Made by a program: the position numbers and the translations under genes. The notes under the pieces are model-generated. The model saw only the letters and a list, made by a program, of their open reading frames with translations, made no database searches and was not told the DNA's origin. Below, piece by piece: positions 10,527-25,473 of a DNA stretch of 64,000 nucleotides (position 1 is its first letter; every line of letters starts with the position of its first letter). Origin of the DNA: Amaranthus tricolor (lineage: Eukaryota > Streptophyta > Magnoliopsida > Caryophyllales > Amaranthaceae); the NCBI RefSeq assembly GCF_026212465.1, contig NC_080048.1, positions 26,304,993 to 26,368,992 on the forward strand. Reading direction: 5' to 3'.

Positions 10527-13263
10527 AAGTAGCTCAAACTTTGTTTGTTTTACACGAAACCTGGCAAACAACAGTATTTGGTATATATTATTGTGTTGAA
10601 GTTGTTAGAATTGGAAATCATTGTCATATGCTAGAAATTACGTACTAAGTTGCGATTTTAAGGCTTTTAAGATTTTTTGGCACTTTCGCGCGTAAGATAG
10701 CTGAAACTTTGTTTGTTTTGCATGAAACATGGCACAAAACACTATTTGGTATAAGTTATTGTGTTGAAGTGGTTAAAATTGAAAATGATATTTATATGCT
10801 AGAAATTACGAGCTAAGTAGCGATTTTAAGTGTTTTTAAGTGTTTATTTGCACTTTGGCGCATAAAGTAGTTCAAACGTTGTTTGTTTTGCACGAAACTT
10901 GGCACACAACACTAATTTGTATACATTATTGTGTTGAATTGGTTGAAATTGAAAATCATAGTTATATGCTAGAAATTTTGTGCTAAGTTAAGATTTTAAA
11001 GGTTTTTATGATTTTTTGCACTTTCGCGTATAAAGTAGCGAAAACTTGGTTTGTTTTGAACGAAACTTGACACATAATACTATTTGGTATATTATTGTGT
11101 TGATGTGGTTAGAATTTAAAATCATAGTCATATGCTAGAAATTACGTACTAAATTGCGATTTTAAGGGTTTTTAAGTGTTTTTTGGCTCTTTCGCGCATA
11201 AAATAGCTCAAACTTGGTTTGTTTTGCACTAAACTTGGCACACAACACTATTTGGTATATATTATTGTGTTGAAGTGGTTACAATTGAAAATCATAGTTA
11301 TATGCTAGATATTACGTATTAAAGTTGCGATTTTAAGGTTTTTAAGATTTTTTTGTACTTTCGCGCATAATGTAGCTAAAACTTGGTTTGTTTTGCACGA
11401 AACTTTGCACACCACACTATTTGGTATATAACATTGTGTTGAAGTCGTTAAAATTTAAAATCATACTTATATGCTAGAAATTACATGCTACGTTGAGATT
11501 TTAATAGTTTTTAAGTGTTTTTTGCACATTGGCGCATAAAGTAGCTCAAACTTGGTATGTTTTGCACGAAACGTGGCACACAACACTATTTGGTATATAT
11601 TATTGTGTTGTAGTGGTAAAAATTGAAAATCATAATCACATTCTAGAAATTACGTGCTAAGTTGCAATTTTAAGTGTTTTTAAGCTTTTTTAACACTTTC
11701 GCGCTTAAAGGGGCTAAAACTTGGTTTGTTTTGCACGAAACTTGGCACAGAACACTGTTTGGTATATATTATTGTATTGAAGTGGTTAAAATTGAAAATT
11801 ATAGTCATATGCTAGAAATTACGTGATAAGTTGCGATTTTAAAGGTTTTTTAGCTTTTTTGTCACTTTCGCGCGTAAAGTAGCTAAAACTTGGTTTGTTT
11901 CGCACGAAACTTGGCACACAACACAATTTTTAACATTATTGTGTTGAAGTGGTTAGAATTGAAAATCATAGTCATATGCTAGAAATTACGTGCTAAGTTG
12001 CGATTTTAAGGGGTTTTAAGAGTTTTTTTGCACTTTCACGCATAAAGTAGCTCAAACTTGGTTTGTTTTGCACGAAACTTAGCACACAACACTATTTGGT
12101 ATACATTATTGTTTTGACGTGGTTAGAATTGAAAATCATAGTCACAGGCTCGAAATTACGTGCTACGTTGCGATTTTAAGGTTTTTAAAATTTTTTGCCA
12201 CTTTCGCGCATAATTTAGCTAAAACTTGGTTTGTTTTGCACGAAACTTGGCACACCACACTATTTTGTATATGTTATTGTGTTGAAGTGGTTAAAATTGA
12301 AATCTTATTTATAAGCTAGAAATTACGTGCTATGTTGCAATTTTAAGGGTTTTTAAGTGTTTGTTTGCCCTTTGGCTCATAAAGTTGCTTAAACTTTGTT
12401 TGTTTTGCACGAAACTTGACTCACAACACTATTTGGTATATATTATTGTGTTGAAGTGGTTGAAATTGAAAATCATTGTTATATGCTAGAAATTACGTGC
12501 TAAGTTGCGATTTTAAAGGTATTTAATTTTTTTTGTCACTTTCGCGCACAAATTAGCTAAAACTTTGTTTGTTTTGCAAGAAACTTGGCACACAATACTA
12601 TTTGGTATATTATTGTGTTGAAGTGGTTAGAATTGAAAATCATAGTCATATGCTATAAATTACGTGTTAAGTTTTAAGGGTTTTATGTGTTTTTTGGTAC
12701 TTTCGCGCATTAAGTAGCTCAAATTTGGTTTGTTTTAGACGAAACATGGCACATAACACAATTTGGTATATATTATTGTGTTGAAGTGGTTAAAACTTAA
12801 AATCATAGTCATATGCTAGAAATTATGTGTTAAATTGCGATTTTACGGGTTGTTAAGTGTTTTTTGGCACTTTCGCGCATAAAGTAGCTAAAACTTGGTT
12901 TGTTTTGCACGAAACTTGGCACACAACACTATTTGTTATATATTATGGTGTTGAAGTGGTTGAAATTGAAAATCATAGTTATATGCTAGAAAGTATGTGC
13001 TAAGTTGCGATTTTAAAGGTTTTTATGATTTTTTGGCACTTTCGCGCATAAAGTAGCTAAAACTTAGTTTGGTTTGCACGGAAGTTGGCACACAACACTA
13101 TTTGGTATATTATTGTGTTGAAGTGGTTAGAATTGAAAAATCATAATCATATGCTAGAAATTACGTGCTAAGTTGCGATTTTAAGGGTTTTTAAGTGTTT
13201 TTTGGCACTTTTGCGCATAAAGTAACTCAAACTTGGTTTGTTTTGCTTGAAACTTGGCATACA
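10527..13263 (+). repeat. ~170-bp satellite array, segment 1
   Basis: About 16 head-to-tail monomers. Diagnostic blocks within each unit, in order, are TTGTTTTGCACGAAAC, GGCACACAACACTATTTGG, TATTGTGTTGAAGTGGTTA, TATGCTAGAAATTACGTGC and GCACTTTCGCGCATAAAG. Period measured between like motifs is 165-172 bp. Monomers differ from each other by roughly 10-20% by eye. All are in the same orientation. Confidence 0.97.
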
Positions 13264-15391
13264 ACAACCACTTGAGGATATGGTACTCCATACCAAGTAC
13301 ACTAACACACTCCATACCGAGTGTGTGGGGCCCTATGATATAACCATTCCATACCGAATTGTGGTGGCATTTGTCTCACCCATCAATCGCAGTCTAAGGG
13401 TTTTCCTCTCTATACATGTATCACATATAATAATGACATCATGAAGTATTGGGCAACCAATTCATGCTTCATGCCATCCAGGTGAAATAATACTCATGCA
13501 TCATAAGATTGCCATAACATATTATATCAAAATAATCATGAAGCATAAATATCCTCAAAAATAAGGTTGACAACCATTTTGCATTAAAAGGGTGGCTTAA
13601 TTTAATCCCTTCTTTAGTGGATTCCTTTAGATTTGTACCATACTTTCAAAGGTCATAATTTTCTGTTTAGAGCTTCAAATTAAGAAATTTTTGAGTCTAA
13701 ATTGGTTAGCTTTTTATAAACTTTACCTCTCATTAAGGAAGCATTTACCGATTCTAAGTCCATAACTGGGGAAAAATAATACTAAACATAACAACTTGTC
13801 CTAAAAACATAATTGCTCTGTCCAGTGTATTACGAAAGTCATAACTCAGCATACACAACTTCATTTCAAGTGATTGTTGAGCCTAAATTCAAGTACTTTC
13901 AACGACCTACAAGTTTTATTTAAACAGTTTAAGCTAATTCTGCCCCTAACTAAGTCAAATATGCTAAAACATTAAGAATCTCATTTTTTTCAACTAATAC
14001 TCTAAAAATAGAACACTTGCTACTCAACGAAGTTAAACTAAGTCATGTTCTTAGGCTCATTAGGAATACTAAATGAACTTATTTGAAACTGATTTTTGGA
14101 TATCGTTTAGGCCTATATTTAATCTTTCCAAAACATTAAGAATTACGAAGTTTGGGTTAGCATATTAGTCTCTATGTCTAATTTACTAACAATAGGTAAA
14201 ACTGACTTTTCAGATTGCATATTTCTACAAATCCAATTAAAAAGACCACTTATAAAATTTACCCAGATTATGAAATTTGGACTCAATTATATTAATATAA
14301 GTAGGAGTGTTATGTCCAAATTTGAGATTAATTAGAGCAGTGTAACAAGTCCTTTAAGTTTGATTAATTCAGGGCAAGAACATGTTACCTTAACAGAAGA
14401 CACTGAAAATAGGACGTTAATATAAAAATAATTATAAATACTTACAAAAATACCCATATCCCGAATTTAACATGTAATATCAAAAATTTCATGTGGAGTA
14501 ATATTTAAAAAAAACGAAGCTAAAATAATTTCTTAAGTATCCTAAATAGTCTCGACATACTCAGAAGGTCACAGCATGTACCCGGTTTGGTCTTTGCTCA
14601 AATTCACCCATTTTTAAGGCATGAGACTTGGATTAAATCATTTTTACATACTGTATATGAATAATAATAACTTAGAATAGGTTCTAGTTACCTTAATTCG
14701 TGGGTTAAATACCCAAAAGGTTGAAGAAACCACTCGCTAAACACACGTCCTGGTAGGCGTGTTGCTGCTGCCTCTTTGATTGTGTTTTTTGGTGATCTTT
14801 TGTGCAAGATTTGAAGGGATTTCTTGCTTGAGTATTTAGAGGAAAGTTTTCAGAATAGTGGGCAGTCTTTAGCTTTCTTAGTTAAGAAGGATGAGAAACT
14901 AATTTAAGGGAACAAATAGATAAGCGCCGCTAGCTCAAATGAAGAAGCAAGGAGGTGGCTTTGCTTAGGCTTGAAGTTCTCCCTTATGTTAATGCCACAT
15001 GGTAGCTTAGGTGGATTGATGTCACGTATTGACATGCGTTCTAGTATGGAAGGCTAATTAGAACATAAGAAGGTCATTTTGAAGGCTTAAAACACTAGAC
15101 ATGAAGAATTAGAAATTAAAGGGTTTTAGTTGTGTACATTGTTGTACATTAAGGTGCTTGCTTACCTTAGCTAACTTGAAAAAAAAGTGTAATTATGCCT
15201 ACATTGCATAATTTTGAACATGAGTGGGGTTAAGTAAGCTCGTTGAATCGAATTAAGTTTACTCGGGGAAAATTTCCTTATAAACTTAATCGTTTCTAAG
15301 CTTCTTGTTCTATTTACAATTAGAACGTTAAAGCCTTAATTTCAACGGTTATTAACCTTAATTATGTGGTACTAGTTTCTTGGGTGTTACA
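13264..15391. mobile_element. ~2.1-kb insertion in the satellite, possible solo LTR (minus orientation)
   Basis: Satellite stops at about 13263 and resumes at 15392. The right edge ends in tgggtgttaca, so the minus strand starts TGTAACACCC, a common start of Ty3/gypsy LTRs. There are no retroelement domains and no ORF beyond short shadows. The left edge lacks a clear CA/TG partner and I find no exact target duplication, although the satellite bases on both sides overlap in register (acaaca versus agaaca). A solo LTR with a damaged end is my best guess; another class of transposon is possible. Confidence 0.5.
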
Positions 15392-18300
15392 CAGAACACT
15401 ATTTGGTATAATATTATGTTGAAGTGTTTAGAATTCAAAATCATAGTCATCTGTTAGAAATTAGGTGCTAAGTTGCGATTTTAAGGATTTTGAGATTTTT
15501 TGGCACTTTCGCGCATAAAGTAGCTAAAGCTTGGTTCATTTTGCACGAAACTTGGCACACTACACTATTTGGAATATATTATTGTTTTAAAGTGGTTAAA
15601 ATTAAAAATCATAGTTATATGCTAGAAATTACGTGCTAAGTTCTGATTTTAAGGGTTTTTAAGTGTTTTTTGCACTTTTGAGCATAAAGTAGCTCAAACT
15701 TGGCTTGTTTTGCACGAAACTTGGAACACAACACAATTTGGTATATATTATTGTCTTGAAGTGGTAAAAATTGAAAATCATAGTTTTATGTTAGAAATTA
15801 CTTGCTAAGTTGCGATTTTAAGGGTTTTTAGGCTTTTTTTACACTTTCGCACATAAAGTAGCTAAAACTTGGTTCGTTTTGCACGACACTAGGCACACAA
15901 CACTATTGGGTATATTATTGTGTTAAAGTGGTTAGAATTGAAAATCATAGTCATATGCTTGAAATTACGTGCTAAGTTACTATTATAAGGGTTTTCAAGT
16001 GTTTTTTGCAATTTTGCGCATAAAGTAAACTTGGTTTGTTTTCACAAAACTTGGTACACAACAATATTTGGTATATATTATTGTGTTGAAGATTTTACAA
16101 TTGAAAATCATAGTTATATCTAGAAATTAAGTGATATGTTGCGATTTTAAGGGATTTTAAGATTTTTTGGCACTTTCGCGCATCAAGTAGCTAAAACTTG
16201 GTTTTTTTTCGCACGAAACTTGGCAGACAACACTATTTGGTATATATTATTGTGTTGAAGTGGTTAAAATTGAAAATCATACTAATATGTTAGAAATTAC
16301 GTGCTAAGTTGCGATTTTTAAGGGTTTTTAAGCTTTTTTTGCACTTTCGCGCATAAAATAGCTAAAACCTCGCTTGTTTTGCACGAAACTCAGTACACAA
16401 CACTATTTGGTATATATTATTGTGTTGAAGTGGTTAATATTGAAAATCATAGTTATATGCTAGAAATTACGTACTAAGTTGCGATTTTAAGGTTTTCAGG
16501 ATTTTTTAGCACTTCCGCGAATAAATTAGCTAAAACTTAGTTTATTTTCCACGATACGTGGCACAGAACACTATTTGGTATATATTATTGTGTTGAAGTG
16601 GTTAAAATTGTAAACCATAGTTATTTGCTAGAAATTACGTGCTAAGTTGTTAGAATTGAAAATCATAGTCATATGCTACAAATTACTTTCTAAGTTGCGA
16701 TTCTCAAGGTTTTTAAGATTTTTTTGCACTTCCACGCATAAAGTTGCTAAAACTTGGTTTTTTTTGCACGAAACTTGCCACACAACACTATTTGGTATAT
16801 ATTATTTTGTTGAAGTGGTTAAAATTTAAAATCATGGTTATACGTTAGACATTACCTGCTATGTTGCAATTTTAAGGGTTTATATGAATTTTTGGCACTT
16901 TCGCGCATAAAATAGCAAAAACTTGGTTTGTTTTGCACGAAACTTTGCACACATCACTATTTGGTATATATTATTGTGTTGAAGTGGTTAGAATTGAAAA
17001 TAATAGTAATACGCCAAAAATTACGAGCTAAGTTGCTATTTAAAGGTTTTAAAGATTTTTTGGCACTTTCGCGCATAAAGTAGCTAAAACTTGGTTTGTT
17101 TTGCAGGAAACATAGTACACAACACTATTTGGTATATATTATTGTTTTGTAGTGGTTAAAAATGAAAATCATAATTATATGCTAGAAATTACGTGCTAAG
17201 TAGTGATTTTAAGGGTTTTTATGTGTGGTTTGCACTTTCACGCATAAAGTACCTCAAACTTTGTTAGTTTTACACGAAACTTGGCAGACAACACTATTTC
17301 GCATATATTATTTGGTTGAAGTCATTAGAATTTAAAATCACATTCACATGCTAGAAATTACGTGCTAAGATATGATTTTTAGTGTTCTTAAGCTTTTTTG
17401 GCACTTTCGCGTATAAAGTATATAAAACTTCGTTTGTGTAGAACGAAACTTGGCAGACAACACCGTTTTCGATATATTATTTTGTTGATGAGCTTAAAAT
17501 TTAAAATCATAGTTATGTGTTAGAAATTACGTGTTAAGTTCCGATTTTAAATGTTTTTAAGCTTTTTTGGCACTTTCGCTCATAAAATAGCTAAAACTAG
17601 GTTTGTTTTGCACGAAACTTGGCACACAACACTATTTGGTATATATTATTGTGTTGAAGTAGTTAGAAATTAAAATCATAGTCATATGCTATAAATTACG
17701 TGCTAAGTTGCGATTTTAAGAGCTTTTAAATGTTTTTGGCACTTTCGCGCATAAAGGAGTTCAAACTTGGTTTGTTTTGCACGAAACTTGGCACACAACA
17801 TTATTTGGTATATATTATTGTGTTGAAGTGGTTAATATTGAAAATCATATTCATATGCCATGCTAAGGTGCGATTTTAAGGGTTTTTAAGATTTTTTGGT
17901 ACTTTCGCACATAAAGTAGCTAAAACTTGGTTTGTTTTGCACGAAACTTGGAACAACAATATTTGGTATATATTATTGTGTTTAAGTGGTTAAAATTGAA
18001 AATCTTGATTATATGCTAGAAATTACATGCTAAGTAGTGATTTTAAGGGTTTTCTAGAGCTTTTTCCACTTTCGCGCATAAAGTAGCTCAAACTTTGTTT
18101 GTTTTCCACGAAACATGGCACACAACACTATTTGCTTTATATTATTGTTTTGAAGTGGTTACAATTGAAAACTTGGTTTTGTGTTGCACATAACTTGGCA
18201 CAGAACACTATTTGGTATATTATTGTGTGGAAGTGGTTAGAATTGAAAATCATAGTCATATGCTTGACATTGTGTGCTAAGTTGCTATTTTAAGAGATTT

Positions 18301-21300
18301 TAAGTGTTTTTTGGCACCTTTGCGCATAAACTAGATCAAACGTGCTTTGTATTACACGAAACTTGGCACATAACACTATTTGGTATATATTATTGCGCTA
18401 AAGTGGTTTCAATTGAAAATCATAGTTATATGCTATAAATTACGTACTAAGTTGCGATTTTAACGTTTTTTAGATTTTTTGGCATTTTCGTGCATAAGGT
18501 AGCTAAAACATGGTTTGTTTTGCATGAATCTTGGAAGACAACGCTATTTGTTGAAGTGTTTACAATTTAACATCATAGTTATATGCTAGAAATTACGTAC
18601 TAAGTTGCGATTTTAAGCGATTTTATGGCACTTTCGTGCATAAGGTAGCTAAAACTTGGTTTGTTTTGCACGAAACTATACACACAAAACTATTTGGTAT
18701 ATATATTATTGTGTTGAAGTGGTTGAAATTTAAAATCATAGTTATATGCTAGAAATTATGTGCTAAGTTGCGATTTTAAGGGTTTTTTAGTGTTTATTGC
18801 ACTTTGGCACATAAAGTAGCTAAAACTTGGTTTGTTTTGCACGAAAATTGGCACATAACATTATTTGGTACATATCATTGTGTTGAAGTAGTTAGAATTG
18901 AAAATCATATTTACATGCGAGAAATTACGTGCTAAGTTGCGATCTTAAGGGTTTTTATGCTTTTGTGGCACTTTCGCGCATAATGTAGCTAAAACTTGGT
19001 TTGTTTTGCACGAAAATTGGCACATAACACTATTTGTATATATTATTGTGTTGAAGTGGTTAAAATGGAAAATCATAGTTATATATTAGAAATTACGTAC
19101 TAAGTTGCGATTTTAATAGTTTTTAAATGTTTTTGGCACTTTCGCGCATAAAGGAGTTCAAACTTGGTTTGTTTTGCACGAAACTCGACAGACAACATTA
19201 TTTGGTATATATTATTGTGTTGAAGTGGTTAGTATTGAAAATCATATTCATATGCCATGCTAAGGTGCGATTTTAAGGGCTTTTAAGATTTTTTGGTACT
19301 TTCGCACATAAAGTAGCTAAAACTTGGTTTGTTTTGCATGAAACTTGGAACAACAATATTTGGTATATATTAATGTGTTTAAGTGGTTAAAATTGAAAAT
19401 CCTGATTATATGCTAGAAATTACATGCTAAGTAGTGATTTTAAGGGTTTTTTAGAGCTTTTTCCACTTTTGCGCATAAAGTAGCTCAAACTTGGTTTGTT
19501 TTGCACGAAACATGGCACACAACACTATTTGCTTTATATTATTGTTTTGAAGTGGTTAAAAATTACGTACTATGTTGCGATTTTAAGGTTTTTAAGATTG
19601 TTTGGCACTTTCGTGCATAAAGATGCTAAAACTTGGTTTGTTTTGCACGAAACTTGGCACACAAGACTATTTAGTATATATTATTGTGTTGAAGTGGTTA
19701 GAAATGAAAATAATAGTCACATGCTAGAAATTACGTGATAAGATGCGATTTTAAGGGTTTTTAAGCCTTTTTCTCACTTTCGCGCATAAAGTAGATAAAA
19801 CTTGGTTTGTTTTGCACGAAACTTGGCAGACAACACTATTTGGTATATATTATTGTGTTGAGGTGGTAAAAATTGAAAATCGTAGTTATATGTTAGAAAT
19901 TATGTCCTAAGTTGCGATTTTAAGGGTTTTTAAACTTTTTTGGCACTTTCTCGCATAAAATAGCTAAAACTTCATTTGTTTTGTACGAAACTCTTTACAC
20001 AAAACTATTTGGTATATATTATTGTGTTGAAGTGGTTAAAATTTAAAATCATTTTTATATGTTAGAACTTACGTGCTAAGTTGCGATTTTATGGCTTTTT
20101 AAGCTTTTTTGGTACTTTCGCGCATAAAGTAGATTAAACATGGTTTGTTTTGCACAAAACTTGGCATAAAACACTATGTGGTATATTATTGTGTTAAATT
20201 GGTTAAAATTGAAAATCATAATGATATGCTAGAAATTACGTGCTAAGTTGCGATTTTAAGGGCTTTTTAAAGTGTTTTTTGAGCTTTAGCGCATAAAGTA
20301 GCTGAAACTTGGTTTGTTTTGCACAAAACTCTTAACACAACAATTGAAAATCATATTTACATGCGAGAAATTACGTGCTAAGTTGCGATATTAAGGGTTT
20401 TTAAGCTTTTGTGCCACTTTCGCGCATAAAGTAGCTAAAACTTGGTTTGTTTTGCACGAAACTTGGCACATAACTCTGAACATAAAACTATTTGGTATAT
20501 ATTATTGTGTTGAAGTTGTTTAAATGGAAAATCATAGTTATATATTAGAAATTACGTGCTAAGTTGCGATTTTAAGAGTTTTTAAATGTTTATGGCACTT
20601 TCACGCATAAAGGAGTTCAAACTTGGTTTGTTTTGCACGGAACTTGGCACACAACATTATTTGGTAATATTATTGTGTTGAAGTAGTTAGTATTGAAAAT
20701 CATATTTATATGCCATGCTAAGGTGCGATTTTAAGGGTTTTTAAGATTTTTTGGTACATTCGCACATAAAGTAGCTAAAACTTGGTTTTGTTTTGGACAT
20801 AACTTTGCACAGAACACTATTTGGTATATTATTGTGTTGAAGTGGTTAGAATTGAAAATCATAGTCATATGCTTGACATGGTGTGCTAAGTTGCTATTTT
20901 AAGAGATTTTAAGTGTTTTTTGGCACCTTTGCGCATAAACTAGATGAAACGTGCTTTGTATTACACGAAACTTGGCACACAACACTATTTGGTATATATT
21001 ATTGTGCTGAAGTGGTTACCATTGAAAATCATAGTTATATGCTATAAATTACGTACTAAGTTGCGATTTTAACGTTTTTTAGATTTTTTGGCATTTTCGT
21101 GCATAAGGTAGCTAAAACTTGGTTTGTTTTGCACGAATCTTGGAAGACAACGCTATTTGTTGAAGTGTTTACAATTTAACATCATAGTTATATGCTAGAA
21201 ATTACGTACTAAGTTGCGATTTTAAGTGATTTTCTGGCACTTTCGTGCATAAGGTAGCTAAAACTTGGTCTGTTTTGCACGAAACTATGCACACAACACT

Positions 21301-24300
21301 ATTTGGTATATATATTATTGTGTTGAAGTGGTTGAAATTTAAAATCATAGTTATATGCTAGAAATTATGTGCTAAGTTGCGATTTTAAGGGTTCATTAGT
21401 ATTTATTTCACTTTGGCACATAAAGTAGCTAAAACTTGGTTTGTTTTGCACGAAAAATGGCACATAACACTATTTGGTACATATCATTGTGTTGAAGTAG
21501 TTAGAATTAATCATATTTACATGCGAGAAATTACGTGCTAAGTTGCGATATTAAGGGTTTTTATGCTTTTGTGGCACTTTCGCGCATAAAGTAGCTAAAA
21601 CTTGGTTTGTTTTGCACGAAACTAGGCACATAACACTATTTGGTATATATTATTGTGTTGAAGTGGTTAAAATGGAAAATCATAGTTATACATTAGAAAT
21701 TACGTGCTAAGTTGCGATTTTAACAGTTTTTAAATGTTTTTGGCACTTTCGCGCATAAAGGAGTTCAAACTTGGTTTGTTTTGCATGAAACTGGACACAC
21801 AACATTATTTGGTATATATTATTGTGTTGAAGTGGTTAGTATTGAAAATCATATTCATATGCCATGCTAAGGTGCGATTTTAAGGGCTTTTAAGATTTTT
21901 TGGTACTTTCGCACATAAAGTAGCTAAAACTTGGTTTGTTTTGCATGAAACTTGGAACAACAATATTTGGTATATATTATTGTGTTTAAGTGGTTAAAAT
22001 TGAAAATCCTGATTATACGCTAGAAATTACATGCTAAGTAGTGATTTTAAGGGTTTTTTAGAGCTTTTTCCACTTTCGCGCATAAAGTAGCTCAAACTTG
22101 GTTTGTTTTGCACGAAACATGGCACACAACACTATTTGCTTTTTATTATTGTTTTGAAGTGGTTAAAAATTACGTACTATGTTGCGATGTTAAGGTTTTT
22201 AAGATTGTTTGGCACTTTAGCGCATAAAGTTGCTAAAACTTGGTTTATTTTGCACGAAACTTGGCACACAAGATTATTTAGTATATATTATTGTGTTGAA
22301 GTGGTTAGAATTGAAAATAATAGTCACATGCTAGAAATTACGTGATAAGATGCGATTTTAAGGGTTTTTAAGTCTTTTTCTCACTTTAGCGCATAAAGTA
22401 GATAAAACTTGGTTTGTTTGCACGAAACTTGGCAGACAACACTATTTGGTATATATTATTGTGTTGAGGTGCTAAAAATTGAAAATCATAGTTATATGTT
22501 AGAAATTATGTACTAAGTTGCGATTTTAAGGGTTTTTAAAGTTTTTTGGCACTTTCTCGCATAAAATAGCTAAAACTTTATTTGTTTTGTACGGCACTCT
22601 ATACACAAAACTATTTGGTATATATTATTGTGTTATAGTGATTAAAATTGAAAATCATTTTTATATGTTAGAACTTACGTGCTAAGTTGCGATTTTATGG
22701 GTTTTTAAGCTTTTTTGGTAATTTCGCGCATAAAGTAGATTAAACATGGTTTGTTTTGCACAAAACATGGCATAAAACACTATGTGGTATATTATTTTGT
22801 TAAAGTGGTTAAAATTGAAAATCATAATGATATGCTAGAAATTACGTGCTAAGTTGCGATTTTAAGGGCTTTTTAAAGTGTTTTTTGCACTTTAGCGCAT
22901 AAAGTAGCTGAAACTTGGTTTGTTTTGCACAAAACTCTTAACACAACAATTGAAAATCATATTTACATGCAAGAAATTACGTGTTAAGTTGCGATTTTGT
23001 ATATATTATTGTGTTGAAGTTGTTTAAATGGAAAATCATAGTTATATATTAGAAATGTTTTGTTTCCATGCTAAGGTGCGATTTTAAGGGTTTTTAAGAT
23101 TTTTTGGTACATTCGCACATAAAGTAGCTGAAACTTGGTTTTGTTTTGCACATAACTTGGCACAAATCTCTGAACAAAAAACTATTTGGTATATATTATT
23201 GTGTTGAAGTGGTTAGAATTGAAAATCATAGTCATATGCTTGACATTATGTGCTAAGTTGCTATTTTAAGAGATTTTAAGTGTTTTTTGGCACTTTCGCG
23301 CATAAACAAGATCAAACATGCTTTGTATTGCACAAAACTAGGCACACAACACTATTTGGTATATATTATTGTGTTGAAGTGGTTACAATTGAAAATCATA
23401 GTTATATGCTATAAATTATGTACTAAGTTGCGATTTTAAGGATTTTAAGTTTTTAAAGATTTTTTGGCACTTTCGCGCATAAAACTTGGTTTGTTTTGCC
23501 AGAAACTTGGCACACAACATAATTTGGTATATTATTGTGTTGAAGTGTTTAGAATTTAAAATCATAGTCACATGCTATAAATTACGTACTAAGTTGCGAT
23601 TTTAAGGTTTTTAAGATTTTTTGGCACTTTCGCGCATAAAGTAGCTAAAATGTGGTTTGTTTTGCAAGAAACTTGGCACATAACACTATTTGGTATATAT
23701 TATTGTGTTGAAGTGTTTAAAATTGAAAATCGTAGTTATGTGTTAGAAATTACGTGCCAACATGCGATTTTAAGGGTTTTTAAGTATTTTTTGACACTTT
23801 TGCGCATAAAGTAGCTCAAACTTGGTTTATTTTTCACGAAACATGGCACACAACACGATTGTGTATATATTATTGTGTTGAAGTGGTTACAATTGAAAAT
23901 CATTGTTATATGCTAGAAATAACTTACTAAGTTACGATTTTAAGGTTTTTAAGATTGTTTGGCACTTTCTTGCATAAAGCCGCTAAAACTTGGTTTGCAT
24001 TGCAAGAAACTCGACACACAACACTATTTAGTATATAATTGCGTTGAAGTGGTTAGAATTGAAAATCATAGTCATATGCTAGAAATTACGTGCTATGTTG
24101 CGATTTTAAGGGTTTTTAAGTGTTTTTTGTCACTTTCGCGCATAAAGGAGCCCAAACTTGGTTTGTTTTCCACGAAACTTGGCACACAACACTATTTTGT
24201 ATATATTATTGTGTTGAAGTGGTTAAAATTTTAAATCATAGTTATATGCTAGAAAGTACGTGCTATGTTGCGATTTTAAGGGTTTTTAAGTTTTTTTTGC

Positions 24301-25473
24301 ACTTTGGCGCATAAAGTAGCTCAAACTTCGTTTGTTTTGCACGAAACTTGGTAAACAACACTTTTTGGTACATATTATTGTGTAGAAGTGTTTAAATTTG
24401 AAAATTATAGTTATATGCTAGAAATCACGTGCTAAGTTGCGATTTTAAAGATTTTTTAAAGTGTTTTTTGGCACTTTCGCGCATCAAGTAGCTCAAAGTT
24501 GGTTGGTTTTACACGAAACTTTGCACACAACACTATTTGGTATATTATTATGTTGAAGTGGTGAGAATAGAAGATCATAATCATATGCTAGAAATTACGT
24601 GCAATGTTGCGATTTTAAGGGTTTTTAAGCTTTTTAGTTATTTTTGCGCCTAAAATAGCTAAAGCATGGTTTGTTTTGCACGAAACTTGGCACACAACTC
24701 TATTTCGTATATATTATTGTGTTGAAGTGCTTATAATTGAAACTCAAAGTCATATGCTAGAAATTACGTGCTAAGTTGCGATTTTAAGGGTTTTTAAGTG
24801 TTTTTGGCACTTTCGTGCATAATTTACTTCAAACTTGGTTTGTGTTGCATGAAACTTGGCACACAACGCAATTTGGTATATATTATTATGTTGAAGTGGT
24901 TAGAATTGAAAATCATAGTCATATGCTAAAAATTGCGTGCTAAGTTTCGATTTTAAGAGTTTTTAAGATTTATTGCCACATTCGCGCATATAGTAGCTAA
25001 AACTTGGTTTGTTTTGGACGAAAGTTGGAAAACAACACTATTTGGTATATATTATTGTGTTGAAGTGGTTAAAATTGAAAATCATAATTATATGCTAGAA
25101 ATGACGTGCTAAGTAGTGATTTTAAGTGTTTTTAAATGTTTTTTGGACTTTCGTACATAAAGTAACTCAAACTTTGTTTGTTTTGCACGAAACTTGGCAT
25201 ACAAAACTATTTGGTATATATTATTGTGTGGAAGTCGTTAGAATTGAAAATCATAGTCACATGCTGGAAATTACGTGTTAAGATGCGATTTTAATGGTCG
25301 TTAAGCTTTTTTAACACTTTCGCGCTTAAAGTAGATAAAACTTGGTTTGTTTCGCACGAAACTTGGCACACAACACTATTTGGTTTATATTATTGTGTTG
25401 AAGTGGTTAGAAATTAAAATCATAGTCATATGCTAGAAATAAAGTGCTAAATTGCGATTTGAAGGGTTTTTAA
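15392..25473 (+). repeat. ~170-bp satellite array, segment 2
   Basis: About 59 monomers by length, same orientation and same diagnostic blocks as segment 1. It includes partial monomers made by deletion, for example near 20330, 22995 and 23060, where two unit positions are joined directly. It includes the higher-order block near 17.7-23.4 kb. Short frames here that translate to FCTKHGTQHYL-like peptides are shadows of the repeat. Confidence 0.97.
17740..23400 (+). repeat. higher-order repeat block within the satellite
   Basis: Rare variant monomers recur at long intervals. The variant with TGCCATGCTAAGGTGCGAT occurs at 17856, 19253, 20711 and 21860, and a truncated form at about 23065. A second variant (GCTTGACAT then CTAAGTTGCTATTTTAAG) occurs near 18262, 20869 and 23238. 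Pairs at 19253/21860 and 18262/20869 are both ~2607 bp apart, so a ~2.6-kb multimer was duplicated in tandem, with a shorter (~1.4 kb) duplication nested inside and later deletions. Confidence 0.8.
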
